NCBI GenBank assembly: GCA_040143965.1
Contig: JASJQH010006944.1
Span: 1-33,868 of the forward strand
Direction: 5' to 3'
Length of the DNA: 33,868 nt
Source: Basidiobolus ranarum
Lineage: Eukaryota; Basidiobolomycota; Basidiobolomycetes; Basidiobolales
Under the pieces are notes generated by a model. The model saw nothing but the letters and a program-made list of their open reading frames with translations. It searched no databases and had not been told where the DNA came from. Shown piece after piece: positions 1-10,947 of the stretch (within the stretch, counting starts at the first letter, position 1; each line of letters starts with the position of its first letter). A program made the position numbers and the translations under genes.

Positions 1-164
1 AGGACCATCAAGAAGAAGACCTACAAGATATTCCAGATGAGAAATTGTGCACCGAATGTGTCCAAAACTGGGTGAAGGTTTATGACCAGTACTCTGATAG
101 CTATTCGGATATGTTTGCTAATGTGACCGATATCTCCCAAGTAAAAGAAAGATGCGGCTACTGA
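1..164 (+). CDS. 3' end of a secreted cysteine-rich protein, upstream tandem paralog
   Basis: Only the last 53 or so codons are inside the window, read from base 3 and ending at a TGA at 162-164. The peptide closely matches the C-terminus of the complete gene at 908-1510: both share LQDIP, EKLC, TECVQNWVKVYDQYSDSY and FANVT, and both end in a lone cysteine two residues from the stop (ERCGY here, KKCNF there). The two genes point the same way with about 740 bp between them, so this is a tandem duplication. The shared part keeps the LC-x2-C pair, so the fold is probably the same. No domain family is recognised. Function is unknown; secretion is inferred from the paralog because the N-terminus is off the left edge. 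Confidence 0.8.
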   Translation, partial: DHQEEDLQDIPDEKLCTECVQNWVKVYDQYSDSYSDMFANVTDISQVKERCGY

Positions 165-334
165 AGATACCTACTATCTCCAAGCATTTAATTCGTTTCT
201 TGCATCATCCTACATCACACCTACCAGCATTATTATGACTCTTATTATCCTTATACGAAGACCTCTGAATGCATTTCAGTTGTACTCTGAGCTATTGAAA
301 CCATTTGGATATTAGGCTATATATTCTTATATCC

Positions 335-340
335 AATAAA
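335..340 (+). terminator. poly(A) signal of the upstream paralog
   Basis: AATAAA lies about 170 nt after the stop codon of the first cysteine-rich gene, a usual place for a fungal 3' end signal. Confidence 0.5.
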
Positions 341-788
341 ATACACTCAAATATTGTATGATATTCTTCTTTTTGAATCTCACAATACTGTGCTTGCAAA
401 CGTTACTGACAACAAGTACGAAAAATAGGTTTGGAGCAACTGATCATCTTATAACTTAAAGATATCTTCAACGATGCTTGGATATGTGATAGAACGGTTA
501 CGCACAACCATGGTACCCTGAAGAGAAAAATCTAATTTTAGCAAACACTGAACCATGCCATAATCAAGGCTAGTGTAACGTGCATTTCGTATAAATGTAA
601 TAAATGGCAGTGACATGGTTACAGGTAGTCAAGGAGCACAAATAGATTTATCTTTCCATAAATACAAACCATTTACGATATTTTCATTGTTGATCATGCC
701 AAGATTAACACTCAATAGATATTGAAAATATTCAACCGATAACCGCTCAATTTCCCACAGGTTTAAAAGGTTCCAAGAGTATGCACGC
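341..788. other. intergenic, promoter side of the 908-1510 gene
   Basis: No open frame of note on either strand and no RNA gene seen. It separates the tandem paralogs and should hold the upstream control region of the second copy; no specific operator was recognised. Confidence 0.5.
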
Positions 789-795
789 TATATAA
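789..795 (+). promoter_or_regulatory. TATA box of the secreted cysteine-rich gene
   Basis: TATATAA lies 119 nt before the ATG at 908, leaving room for a 5' leader of roughly 85 nt. A similar box precedes the other secreted-protein gene at 11543, while none was noticed in front of the housekeeping genes. Confidence 0.55.
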
Positions 796-907
796 GCACC
801 CACCAATTCCTTATTACTTCAACAAGTTACATAGTCCTTATACTGAGCTCTCTACAGAGATTAGTGATATCAACATCAACAGTTTTTCCACTCATCTCAT
901 CTCTATC

Positions 908-1510
908 ATGAAGTCCGTTCTATCCTTCGCACTGATCACCGCTTCTACACTACTAACCAACGCTGGGCCAGTAGATAATGTGTTCGGACAGCTCTCAATC
1001 TCGTGCAAGCTATCGCTGCTTTCCATTGTGACCGAAAATGAGCCTTGTCTTCCCTTCAGCCAGATCTGGTCACAAGCTAGTTCCATGGATTGGGAGAACT
1101 ATGACTCTAGTAAAGTTGACCAGTATACCTCTCTTCTGGATACAGTGTGTGCGGCTCCACGATGCGAGAAATCAGTCACAGATGCTTTAGCCACCAAAGT
1201 TCAAACTGAGTGCTCTGAAGATTCGTCACAAATGACGGTAAAGATACTTGAGTATGCATTCAAGAACTATGAGCCACTGATAGCCATCGGATGTGCTCAG
1301 AACTCGCAGCAGCAGTACTGCCTTATTGTGGAAGGGAACGAGCTGAAGGAACACCAGGATGTGAGCCTGCAAGATATTCCAAATGAGAAGCTGTGTACTG
1401 AATGTGTCCAAAACTGGGTGAAAGTGTATGACCAGTACTCAGACAGTTATGCCGATTTTTTTGCTAATGTGACTGAAGTCCCGCAAGTAAAGAAAAAATG
1501 TAACTTCTGA
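908..1510 (+). CDS. secreted ten-cysteine protein of unknown function
   Basis: Intronless 200-residue protein. Residues 1-19 form a clear signal peptide: Lys at position 3, then a hydrophobic stretch ending in TNA before GP, where cleavage is likely. The mature chain has ten cysteines, an even number that would suit five disulfides. They fall as two near the N-terminus, the pair C-x4-C in VCAAPRC, a single TEC, C-x7-C in IGCAQNSQQQYC, C-x2-C in LCTEC, and one next to the C-terminus. There is no membrane segment or GPI signal, so it is probably released. The start is supported by the signal peptide and a TATA box 119 nt upstream. It is the second member of a tandem pair with the partial gene at 1-164. 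I do not recognise the family; effector, adhesin or wall-associated roles are all possible and unsupported. Confidence 0.85.
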   Translation: MKSVLSFALITASTLLTNAGPVDNVFGQLSISCKLSLLSIVTENEPCLPFSQIWSQASSMDWENYDSSKVDQYTSLLDTVCAAPRCEKSVTDALATKVQTECSEDSSQMTVKILEYAFKNYEPLIAIGCAQNSQQQYCLIVEGNELKEHQDVSLQDIPNEKLCTECVQNWVKVYDQYSDSYADFFANVTEVPQVKKKCNF

Positions 1511-1641
1511 TGGACCTCATTATCTGCATGTATTTAGCTCATCACTTCGTTGATTTCTTGACCAGTGGATGTGTTCATTTGTATCAGCTAGTTCTACTCA
1601 TCGGAAATTTCCATGAAATTCTAGTGGAGTTTTTTATATTC

Positions 1642-1647
1642 AATAAA
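1642..1647 (+). terminator. poly(A) signal of the secreted cysteine-rich gene
   Basis: AATAAA, 132 nt after the stop codon at 1508-1510. Confidence 0.55.
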
Positions 1648-2596
1648 ATCTCAACCACATTCGGCATGTTGCTTTTCAATTTATCCGTTAAACAACCTGG
1701 TATTACTCGTATTTAACGCAACACTCGTAAAGTACACAGGATGCCGTCAAAATAACTAATATGACGTTAGTAATTCCGATTATTGGGTTTGTCTAGAACA
1801 TGATGACAAAGATGAGATTATGACTTCTCCAGGTACCTTTTGACTACCAAGAAGGGAGTTCCTGATTGAAAAGAGCATACAGTATATCTCCGCAATTTCT
1901 ATCTTTCCTAAATACATCGAACTTCCATTCAACAGCACGAGTACAAACGGGATATAGAATCCCAACATTAGAAATCGCTTGTATATACAATTGTATCCCA
2001 AAGCATTCATTATCATATGTTTACAATAAGACTCCTTGGATGTACGGAAGTCTCAATAGTTGACATATTCTCCATAAATGACTCTGTCTCTCGAAATATG
2101 TTCACGGCGCATGTAGCGTGGCCATTCATACAACATCATCTGGATGCTATGTTGAAATCAAATAGCGGAATTTCAATTTCAATTTACTTTTGAATGTATG
2201 CCTCTCAAGCATATAGCCAACTTGATTGGCCGACATTTAATTTAAGGACAAATGACGATCATTATTTGCATTTCGTCTTAAATTAGGAAAATATCAATTA
2301 ACCCACTCATTAAGTATAGGGACTAAATCGAGTAGAATATAATTTAGGTGAAACCTCATTTACTCGCGAATGTTATAACTTCATGGTAATTATTTTGTCG
2401 GTTATTTCGAAGGAACATAAAACAAAACCCTCTTAACTTACTTTGACTCCTTCTGTGTCTAAACCGTCTTTATTTTGCCTTTTGTATAAACTTTTGACTT
2501 AACTTTCATCTACACATTTGCTCTAATAATACTACCCCTTTGACCTTAAACTTTCTCCTTTCTACTTCCTTGATAAACCGACATATAATACTATCC
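1648..2596. other. intergenic, about 950 bp
   Basis: AT-rich. Open frames here are short, without signal peptides, conserved motifs or splice partners. A 12-nt perfect palindrome TTGTATATACAA lies near 1980. The right part (about 2450-2596) is pyrimidine-rich and leads into the kinase start, so it is probably its promoter and leader. Confidence 0.5.
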
Positions 2597-5346
2597 ATGT
2601 TGTCTTCAGTAAGCCATTGAAACAAGGATAACCTTGTTTGTGATTACATAGCAGTGTTAACCTATTTTTTCGTCTATCTATCAGATTGTTGAGGCTGACC
2701 CAGATAAGCTTTACACTGTATTAGAGAAGCTAGGAAGCGGCTCTTTTGGTACCGTTTATAAAGGGTAAGAGTTCACAAGAACGGTACAAGACAATTTCGA
2801 ACCTAGGTTGACAGTTTATTTCGTATTCTCTTTTCAAGAATACATAATGAGACCAAACAGCTAGTAGCTATTAAAAAAATCGATCTGGAAAGTGCTGAAG
2901 ATGATATAAGCGAAATTCAACAAGAAATTGCTCTACTGGCACAATGCGATTCAGACTACATTACACGATACTATCACTCCTACGTCAAAGGCTTTAAACT
3001 CTGGATTGGTAGGTTCTTTTTACACTATTTGGAATTACCTGATAAATGCGCATAAGTATTGGAGATTGAAATGTGTTGACTGAGACTTACTTCTGATATT
3101 GGCGCAAATGATTGACTTCTGTGATTCTAACGAATCTCTTTGTAGTAATGGAGTATATGTCTGGTGGCTCATGTTTGGATTTGGTAAGCTCTACTTTTAT
3201 CTAATATCTGCTCTCCTTACGACCAACGATTAGATATGAACAGCGAATTTGAGGGTCTCTTTAAAGCATCAATACTACACATACTAAACTTCAATTTAGC
3301 TCAAACCAGGGCCTTTTCCGGAGCCATTAATTGCTGTAACAGTACGTGAACTATTGATGGGCTTGGATTATTTACATTCCGAGGGGAAGATCCATCGAGA
3401 TATCAAATGTATGAGCTTTATCCTGTTCATTTTCATGCTTTACCTAGAGTTATAGTAATACTCACTTCTGTTTAGGTGCGAATATCTTGCTTTCGGCACA
3501 TGGAAATGTCAAACTAGGTTGGTGACATACGACCCTTATCATGTTCTTATTTAATATCTTAACTTTACATGTTTAAATACAGCGGATTTTGGTGTCGCTG
3601 CACAATTAGCCCATCAAAAAAGTCAGCGCCGAACATTCGTAGGAACTCCAGTACGTGCTTATAATCAGGAAACTTATTTCATCGCTCTTTCACTAATCAT
3701 TTATTAGTTTTGGATGGCACCTGAAGTCATTCAACAAACAGGCTACGATGTTAAGGTATTAAGAGGTGAACGATTGTATAGAAGCTTTGATATTTACCAT
3801 TTTGAATTTGATTCAGGCAGATATTTGGTCCCTTGGGATCACCGCTATTGAGATGGCTCAAGGTCAACCCCCTTTTGCTGATCATCACCCCATGCGAGTT
3901 CTATTTATGATTCCAAAGAATAAGCCACCAGTGCTAGAGGGTAATTTCTCACCGGAATTCAAAGATTTCGTTGCTCTGTGCCTTACCAAGAATCCGAATG
4001 AAGTAAGAAACTTTGTCTTGGTTCTTACAGAATCTGGTTTTCTCAACAATGTTTTTAAATGACGATAGAGACTTTCAGCTAAAGAACTACTGAAGCATCC
4101 GTTTATCACCAATGCCCGCAAAGGAGTTGCGTGTCTTCAAGAGTTAATTGAACAATATGAGCAATGGAAAATCACAGAAAACGAAGACGACTCTTTTGCG
4201 GAGAGTTGGCGCACACCGTATGTTGTTTTGTTAGATTTGAGTGCTAATATACGAAGTCGATCTAAATGTGTACCTTAGAACTTTAGAAACTGAGGAGAAC
4301 TACTATATGTCTTGGGATTTCGATACTATCCGAATGACTCACAAAACTGTCAAAGAGTTGGGTCCTGGTACAAGAGTAAGTGATGTATTATTGAAATGGT
4401 ATCATCCATTGATTAGTATTGACTCCTGTACATTCCATCTCTACTTGTATTTGTGCTATGTAGACCTCGGTTATATCAGAAGCTACAATCTCGTTGGCAG
4501 AGATCGAAAAATTCTACGACGCTAACAGTGCTATAGTAGATTGGTAAGAGATAATCGTTTACTCTTGTATATTTATCGAGATATATTGATCATTTATTCA
4601 GGTCAGAAACCGTGAGACCAATGAGCTTTCCATTACCTGGAGAAGATGTAGAAGATCGCAATAAGCAAATGACTGAGTTGGAAGAAACCGGAAGAAGTCT
4701 AGCTAACCACGTTGTCCTTCCCACCATCATAAAGGTAATTGATTCTTGGATCTTTCGACAACGTACCCTACTAAGCAATGCACTATGATAGGTAAAGAAA
4801 CAGAATCCCGATGCCACGAATCCTTTAAATATGATCGCCATGGGATTTGAACAGTTGAAGCAAACAAGACCTGATATAGTTGAAGAGATGATTACCGAGC
4901 TGTGGGAAAATTTAAAAAGGTACTAAAGGTTTCCACCAGCACGAGACGGTCACTTCTAAAAGTCAATATGAAATTTACCTTCATTTCTCACCTCTATCGA
5001 TAGGAATCCCGAACTCTATACCAACGTAAATAAAACCGGAACATGGAAATATGGAAGCCAAAGAGGTAGTCGTCGTCAGAATCTTCCATCCTTCCAAACA
5101 TATAACCCCAACAATACCATCATCAACGGAACTAATACTCAACACACTACGGCCACTACGGAAACTGACACATCTATGTCCTCGGTAATAATCAAAGAAG
5201 ATGAGCCAATAGTATCATCTAAACTCCAACAACAAAAGCCTTTATCACCAACCAAGATAGATGAACCTATCACTGAGCCAACCACTCCCAGAACATCATT
5301 TTTCGACTTTCTAAGTAATGGACTCCGGTTCAAATGGGGAAGTTAA
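2597..5346 (+). CDS. GCKIII-family Ste20-like protein kinase (MST3/STK25, Sid1/Nak1 type)
   Basis: Fifteen exons: 2597-2608, 2685-2764, 2839-3008, 3146-3183, 3300-3408, 3476-3517, 3583-3650, 3708-3755, 3817-4002, 4069-4217, 4279-4375, 4464-4543, 4602-4734, 4792-4919, 5004-5346. All phases agree and give 560 residues. The kinase domain starts about residue 14: glycine loop [11 protein letters not shown] (21-31), ATP-anchoring Lys43, HRDIK with catalytic Asp134, DFG Asp152, T-loop RTFVGTPFWMAPE with likely phosphosite Thr168, and APE to 179. After the kinase comes a segment ending [10 protein letters not shown] plus a helix with [15 protein letters not shown], matching the GCKIII C-terminal dimerisation region. 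The last 110 residues are Ser/Thr/Asn-rich and probably disordered. In fungi this subfamily works in septation (SIN/MEN: Sid1) and polarity (MOR: Nak1, Kic1); which one this is cannot be decided here. The four-codon first exon is the least certain part. Confidence 0.9.
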
Positions 5347-5444
5347 TTCGAATTTACGTATCAACATTAATAACTATCCTGTGTATTTTGTTAAGTGCTT
5401 GATTTGATAAATGCATTATTTTCTCATCATTTGGAATTTTCCTT

Positions 5445-5450
5445 AATAAA
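5445..5450 (+). terminator. poly(A) signal of the kinase gene
   Basis: AATAAA about 100 nt after the TAA at 5344-5346. A second copy lies at 5790-5795. Confidence 0.5.
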
Positions 5451-6008
5451 GTTCATCATTCTCAATATTGAATCAACCATCAAGAAGTATCCTCCGTCAT
5501 ATGTGAATGCGATGGTGAATCAGTTAAAGGAATCATTAATACCTTTATATACATTATTAGAAGGCAATCGCAATACATTATGGCTTAGAAAGAAAATTTC
5601 CTACATAACATATTCCAAGCTGAACAAGAATTTTCCAATTAAACAAATAAGTCAATTCATTAAACTAACATTGAAAATTCACATTGTCACTTTCGTGAAA
5701 CAAGCGAATAGTTTAGTGAACTTTTACATTTGCTATTCTTATATTTATAATAAAGAAAAGTAGCTTTTGTAAAGTGGTGAAATGTATGCAATAAATTGAG
5801 CTACAGCACACATCAAACCAACTGATTAAATGTAAACCAAACGAACTGAGAAAAAGTGAGAATATAAAGGGTTCATGAAGAGCAATATTTTCAATGAATC
5901 AGTGAGAATAAAACCGGTGAAGATTAAAGACTTAATTAAACCTACTATGGGTAAAATCCTAGAGTCTGTAATCAAAAGTCCGATTTCAAGAAGCCACTCT
6001 TTATCCTT
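5451..6008. other. tail-to-tail intergenic between kinase and ATG8
   Basis: Very AT-rich 3' flank shared by two convergent genes. A frame of about 120 codons (5395-5763) runs through it but overlaps the poly(A) signal, has no ATG at its start and shows no recognisable motif, so I do not call it. Nothing else seen. Confidence 0.5.
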
Positions 6009-6580
<572 letters not shown>

Positions 6581-7240
6581 CTTTGAAAGGAGGTGTAAAA
6601 TTAAGAGTGGTTCAAAGGATAAGAAGAAAGGAGTGAATAGCGAGTTAGAGTTAGAGTTTGTTTAAAAGCAAGAACAAATATGTGAAGAAGGTGAACGGGT
6701 TATAGATAAACTTTCCTAACTATTGTTTTTTGGGTAACTTGAGATACCAAGGGTTCTACAACTATGGGAGGGGACTGGGAGATATAAAGGGCAAAGTCAG
6801 GTAAAATAAGGGGGTTAAGATGTAAGACAAAAGGAGAATCTGAGAGTTAAACTAAATTCCTAAAAATTCAAGCTGCGGTCCCCTGGGGAGGATTGTTAGA
6901 TGGACGGGTAAAGGGTAATTGCGATATTAAATGGCGAATGAGCTTTCAGAATAAATCACACCCTGTGAAAAGCACAAACTCAGGTAACGCTTGATTGGTA
7001 GAAATCATAATGTAAGGGGACAACAAGATTCACTTCAATTTATTAGTATGTGGAACGTCATTTCATTGATGAAAAGCCAGGTCATGAGTGCAAGAAAGGG
7101 TGAAGAATGAAGGGTGAATGCACTGCTTTGTTGATCATTGAGTGTGGGCTATACCCACTAGAAGAAGAGGCTCAGCCACCTTCATCCAATCTCGTATCTC
7201 ACCTTACCTCTGAAATCGGTAGCGATCACGTGCATAAAAG
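6581..7240. other. intergenic, divergent promoter region of ATG8
   Basis: About 660 bp, purine-rich on the plus strand between 6590 and 6900 (pyrimidine-rich in the ATG8 direction), as is common upstream of fungal genes. A CACGTG palindrome (E-box-like) lies at 7227-7232. No gene on either strand was supported. Confidence 0.45.
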
Positions 7241-7717
7241 ATGCAGTCACATCTACTATGGGTGAGATTATTCTCACTAGGCCGAGCTAGATTTCATTTA
7301 TTTAACAATCATTGCCAATTTACGCAAAGTTATGTCTACTACCTTGCCAGCGATTAGACAGGAAATGAATATCCGCATTTTACTCTTGAAGTGGCTCAGC
7401 TGAAGGGAAAGCCGACCAAGTCCTCAACTACAGCTGCTATCTCCATCCAATGGGTACTCTCATGTTATTATTCTTCCTAATCCATCACAGATTATTCCAA
7501 TAATTTCCGACTAATCAAATCGAATGTTTTTATTGCTGCATAATATGTGGCCGATGCTTATCAGTTTACTAGCCGAATAACAGCCGCCCACCGAAACGAC
7601 ATTATCGGTGACGAAGTGAGCTTGTATCGCCTTATCGAAAAGCATTCTACATTTTTCCCTATTGTAACACTCTTACCCCACTCTTCATATTTATCTTTTA
7701 CTTTGTCAAGTTCATAA
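7241..7717 (+). CDS. possible small three-exon gene, unrecognised (or 5' exons of VPS9)
   Basis: Candidate exons 7241-7261, 7358-7453 and 7565-7717 join in phase 0 across introns of 96 and 111 nt with GT-AG ends, giving about 89 residues. The middle exon has a protein-like composition (NEYPHFTLEVAQLKGK), and no family is recognised. Two readings compete. In one this is a separate small gene ending at the TAA at 7715. In the other, exon 3 is spliced at a GTGACG donor near 7609 into the VPS9 exon at 7909, which keeps the frame and would give VPS9 a longer N-terminus. Neither is supported by conservation I can see. A different first exon (ATG at 7258 with an acceptor ending at 7361) also fits. 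Confidence 0.3.
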
Positions 7718-7967
7718 CATTGTAATCGAACTTTTCAAATCCGACTAATCGCTTTGTTTAATACCCTCAGTTATTTCTTCCTTTTGATAATATCTTCAAC
7801 TACACTTTCTAGTGCGCTCATCAATTTACTTTTCTTCTCGAACTTGGGAATACAAATCTACGTTTGATACCTACCTTGAAAGGGTTACATAAAATATTTC
7901 TTTGGCAGAAGTGGGATTTACCTTACGAGAGTCTTTGGGTTTGAAAAATAGCCTTAGTGTGAGTAGC

Positions 7968-10633
7968 ATGGAATCTAGAGAGCCCCTTATTTCTCCGACA
8001 ATCTTGACTCATAACGGCCAAGAAGATAGTCTAATGTCAGAGATAATGCAAGAGAAGTTGAATATAAATATACCAGGTCAAAGTGGAAGCCCTGATGAGG
8101 CTGAGAAAAACCCCTGGGCTGATTGCCCCCCTAGTCCACTTACCCAAAAATATATCGACTCTCATTATCAACCACCGAAAAAGTAAGATCTAATCTTTAA
8201 ACCAAGTCCTATGTATCTTTACAAACGAAATAGAGAAAGTGATTTCATTAGCTACAAGATGGTTTTTGTAACAAATTTTTATTTTCACTTCATTTTCTTA
8301 TATTTTCTTGTTTACTTGCAGTGAATCAAACGAGATGGAGATTCCCCATACTCCAGTTGGCTCTCCAACTACCGAGTTATCCACACACTCCATGAGCTAC
8401 TTTTGGGAGAATTCTTTTCATTCTCATACGGAAAAAGTCGTGTTGAATACTCCTCAAGAATACCCCCCAACCCCGCTTCCTTCCACTGGTAATACAATCA
8501 TGGTCAATATTAAGAGCTTATATCTAACATATTTCTCTTCAAAGAAGATTCCTCAGTGCCGGTGAAGTTAGTTGGCAAAAAAAACGAGCCCGTGTTTGAC
8601 CCTCAGAGTAAAGTTCCATCATTAAGCCCAAGAAACGTATCACCTGATACAAAAGAGATTCCAGGACCTTATTCTGGATTTTCAAGTCCAATACAAAGTG
8701 AAGGTTCGGATAGCGTTAGAAATGTTACCCCGGAACCATCTTCGCACCAGGATCCAGAACGCTTTGAATATAATCGTTTCTTGGAGCAGATGCGTCACAA
8801 AAGTGCAGCGCCAGTGGCGCGCTATTTAAAAAGGTAGGATTCAGCAAACAAAGATCGACCCCATCCAAATATTGAACTTTTATCTCGACATAGTTTCTTG
8901 AGAGATTTCGGTCGTAAGCCAATGTCAGTGAATGAGCAAATCAAAACTATTCATGATTTTCTTGATGTAAGAAGTGTCAACTCTAAGATTTATGCGTGCG
9001 AACAAACCAACTAACCAAGAAAACAGAGTATTGCAATCAAAATGCAGGCATGTGAGCTTTGGCAAAGTGCGTCAGAAAAAGAATTTGAAAATGCCACCGA
9101 AGGGATGGAGAAGCTTGTTATGAACCGACTGTACAAATAGTAAGCGGCATTGGTTCCATTATTCTCTCATACCATTGATTCTAATGGATATCTTAGTGCT
9201 TTTTGTCCAGCCACCACTGACGATGCAGAGAAGGATGAGGTGTTGAGTCAACGAATCCAACTTTATAAGTGGGTTCGTGAAGAGCACCTTGATATCCCTG
9301 CTAATAGCCACAACGAATCCTTTCTACAATTTGCTCAGGCCGGTAAGTAGCGCATTCCAGTCAATTTACATCAACAGAGAGTAACCCTAAGTGCTAACCA
9401 CCGTAAATCTAGAACTCCTGAAAATGAATCATTACAAAGCGCCACGTGATAAGCTGATTTGTATTCTAAACTGTTGTATTATCATCTTCGATATCCTTTA
9501 CATATTTCATTGTTGATTGCGGCAATTCACATATCCACCATTATCATCCTTAACTTTGACATACGATTATTGAAGCATCTGAATACCGATGCAAGTGCCG
9601 ATAGATTTCTACCCATTCTAATTTTGGTGGTCCTCAGGTCCAATCCATCAAAACTCATATCCAATGTACAGTACGTAGGCCTTTCATTTGATGGTCAATG
9701 ATTCTACGTGACATGCTCACACATCCCTAGATATATTTCTCGCTTCAGAAACCCTGACAAACTACAGTCTGAAGCTGGCTATTACTTGACTAACTTGGTA
9801 CGCTCATTTTCATTTCGTGAATGCCTATTCACCAGATACTAACTGTCTGATGCCATTAGATGGGCGCAATTTCCTTCATCGAAAGTATGGATTGCAAATC
9901 ACTTTCTATCTCTGAGGACGACTTCAACAAGTGTGTTGACATTTCATTTGTACTCACATCACGCTACTTTGCTAACATCTCTCTTAGACATATTGACCAA
10001 ACAGTAGAAGAGATGGCTCCGAAGCAACCACTTCCTGAACCACTGAGCAGGTCGCTAAGCTGTGATACACCCATCAACTCAACATCCACACCAACCCATA
10101 AACATAATCGACATTCACTCGAACCATCCAGTAAAGCTTATTCTCAGCGTCAAAGCTCTCGCCCTGCCAGTATCGTATCTCGCTTTCTCTCTGATATCGA
10201 GGATGAGGAGATAGCTGTGATTAGAACTCCCAGTAAATCACAACTGTCTCAATCGATGCAAACGCCCACACCATCACGTAGTTTGCCTAGAGGTGGTGAC
10301 AAGCCGAGTAGCTCAAGTTTGCGGGAAGTCCGTGATTTCAACAGCATCTCTCCTGCTTTAAGCGCACGTAAAAGATCGTCAACTGTTGGCCCATCCTATC
10401 CATCCACACCTGTCCGTAAGTCACCCACTTCAGAACGAACCCCAGGCTCATCCGTAGACTATAGTAAGGCTTTAGCCATTTTGAAAGATATGTTCACAAA
10501 CATTGATCCAGAGACATGTGAATCTATCCTTCACGCTAACAAGGGACATCTCCAACCGTCTATTGAGGCCTTGCTGGATATTTCCACTACTAACATGGCA
10601 ACCTCCAATTCAGATATGAATCATTTCCATTGA
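7968..10633 (+). CDS. VPS9: Vps9 Rab5-type guanine nucleotide exchange factor (VPS9 and CUE domains)
   Basis: Eleven exons: 7968(or 7909)-8182, 8322-8488, 8545-8833, 8894-8966, 9027-9139, 9197-9342, 9413-9490, 9565-9670, 9731-9797, 9860-9930, 9988-10633, giving 656 residues from the ATG at 7968. The N-terminal third is Pro/Ser-rich and probably disordered. A helical bundle follows (RFEYNRFLEQMRH, FLRDFGRKPMSVNEQI). The VPS9 catalytic domain (about 320-445) has FGLLKHLN, the conserved Asp in ADRFLP (Asp373), NVQYISRFRNP and the conserved tyrosines in GYYLTNL (413/414). A CUE ubiquitin-binding domain closes the protein (about 599-641: MFTNID, ALLDIS). Yeast Vps9 activates the Rab5 homolog Vps21 on endosomes and uses CUE to sense ubiquitinated cargo; the layout here is the same. 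The intron at 9491-9564 is U12-type. The true N-terminus is unsettled because an in-frame extension reaches an acceptor at 7908. Confidence 0.93.
9491..9564 (+). other. U12-type (minor spliceosome) AT-AC intron in VPS9
   Basis: This 74-nt intron starts with ATATCCTTT, the full U12-type AT-AC 5' splice consensus. It carries TCCTTAAC at 9547-9554, the U12 branch consensus, and ends in AC eleven or twelve bases after the branch adenosines. It is required for the frame: unspliced reading hits a TGA inside it. The available GT donors (9461, 9473, 9476) all end in phase 1, and joining them to the only nearby AG (just before CAT at 9574) soon hits a TAG. Removing 9491-9564 gives the conserved VPS9-domain strand CIIIFGLLKHLN. 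Confidence 0.92.
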
Positions 10634-10842
10634 AAAATTTTGCACTCATTTTCTGACCTTCCCTGTTGCTTTCATCTTCTTGATAAGTTAAAACATCACT
10701 TAATGCTCCTACCCCTCATATTTGCTGAACTCTATTGAAATCCAGATTTCTTCATAAAATCTAGCGTAACCTACCAACACACACACATACACGAAAGAAA
10801 CATACTATCGAAATGGCAAGAAATACCCCCAACATTTCGGCG

Positions 10843-10848
10843 TTTATT
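10843..10848 (-). terminator. poly(A) signal, minus strand
   Basis: AATAAA read on the minus strand, 100 nt after the stop of the cysteine-rich exon at 10948-11145. It gives mild support that this exon is a real 3' end. Confidence 0.4.
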
Positions 10849-10899
10849 CGTGCATCCGGATTCACCTAATTCTAATCGTAATGTTATTTTTCGCCATTG

Positions 10900-10905
10900 A
10901 ATAAA
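10900..10905 (+). terminator. poly(A) signal of VPS9
   Basis: AATAAA about 270 nt after the VPS9 stop codon. It interleaves with the opposite-strand signal at 10843, so the two transcripts probably overlap at their 3' ends. Confidence 0.45.
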
Positions 10906-10947
10906 CACCATCTCCTCACGTATTATATTAGCAAATGGATAGAATAA

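Noticed and set aside
1799-1864. Possible box C/D snoRNA (ATGATGA then CTGA about 60 nt later)
   Set aside because: The flanks do not pair to form a terminal stem, and no internal C'/D' boxes or evident rRNA guide were seen; such box pairs occur by chance.
5395-5763. Plus-strand frame of 122 codons after the kinase
   Set aside because: No ATG at its start, it spans the kinase poly(A) signal at 5445, and its Ile/Leu/Lys/Asn composition is what AT-rich flank gives. No motif recognised.
9461-9573. GT-AG alternatives for the VPS9 intron
   Set aside because: All GT donors in reach are phase 1, and the only nearby AG acceptor (just before the CAT codon) then leads to a TAG within ten codons; they also lose the conserved GLLKHLN.
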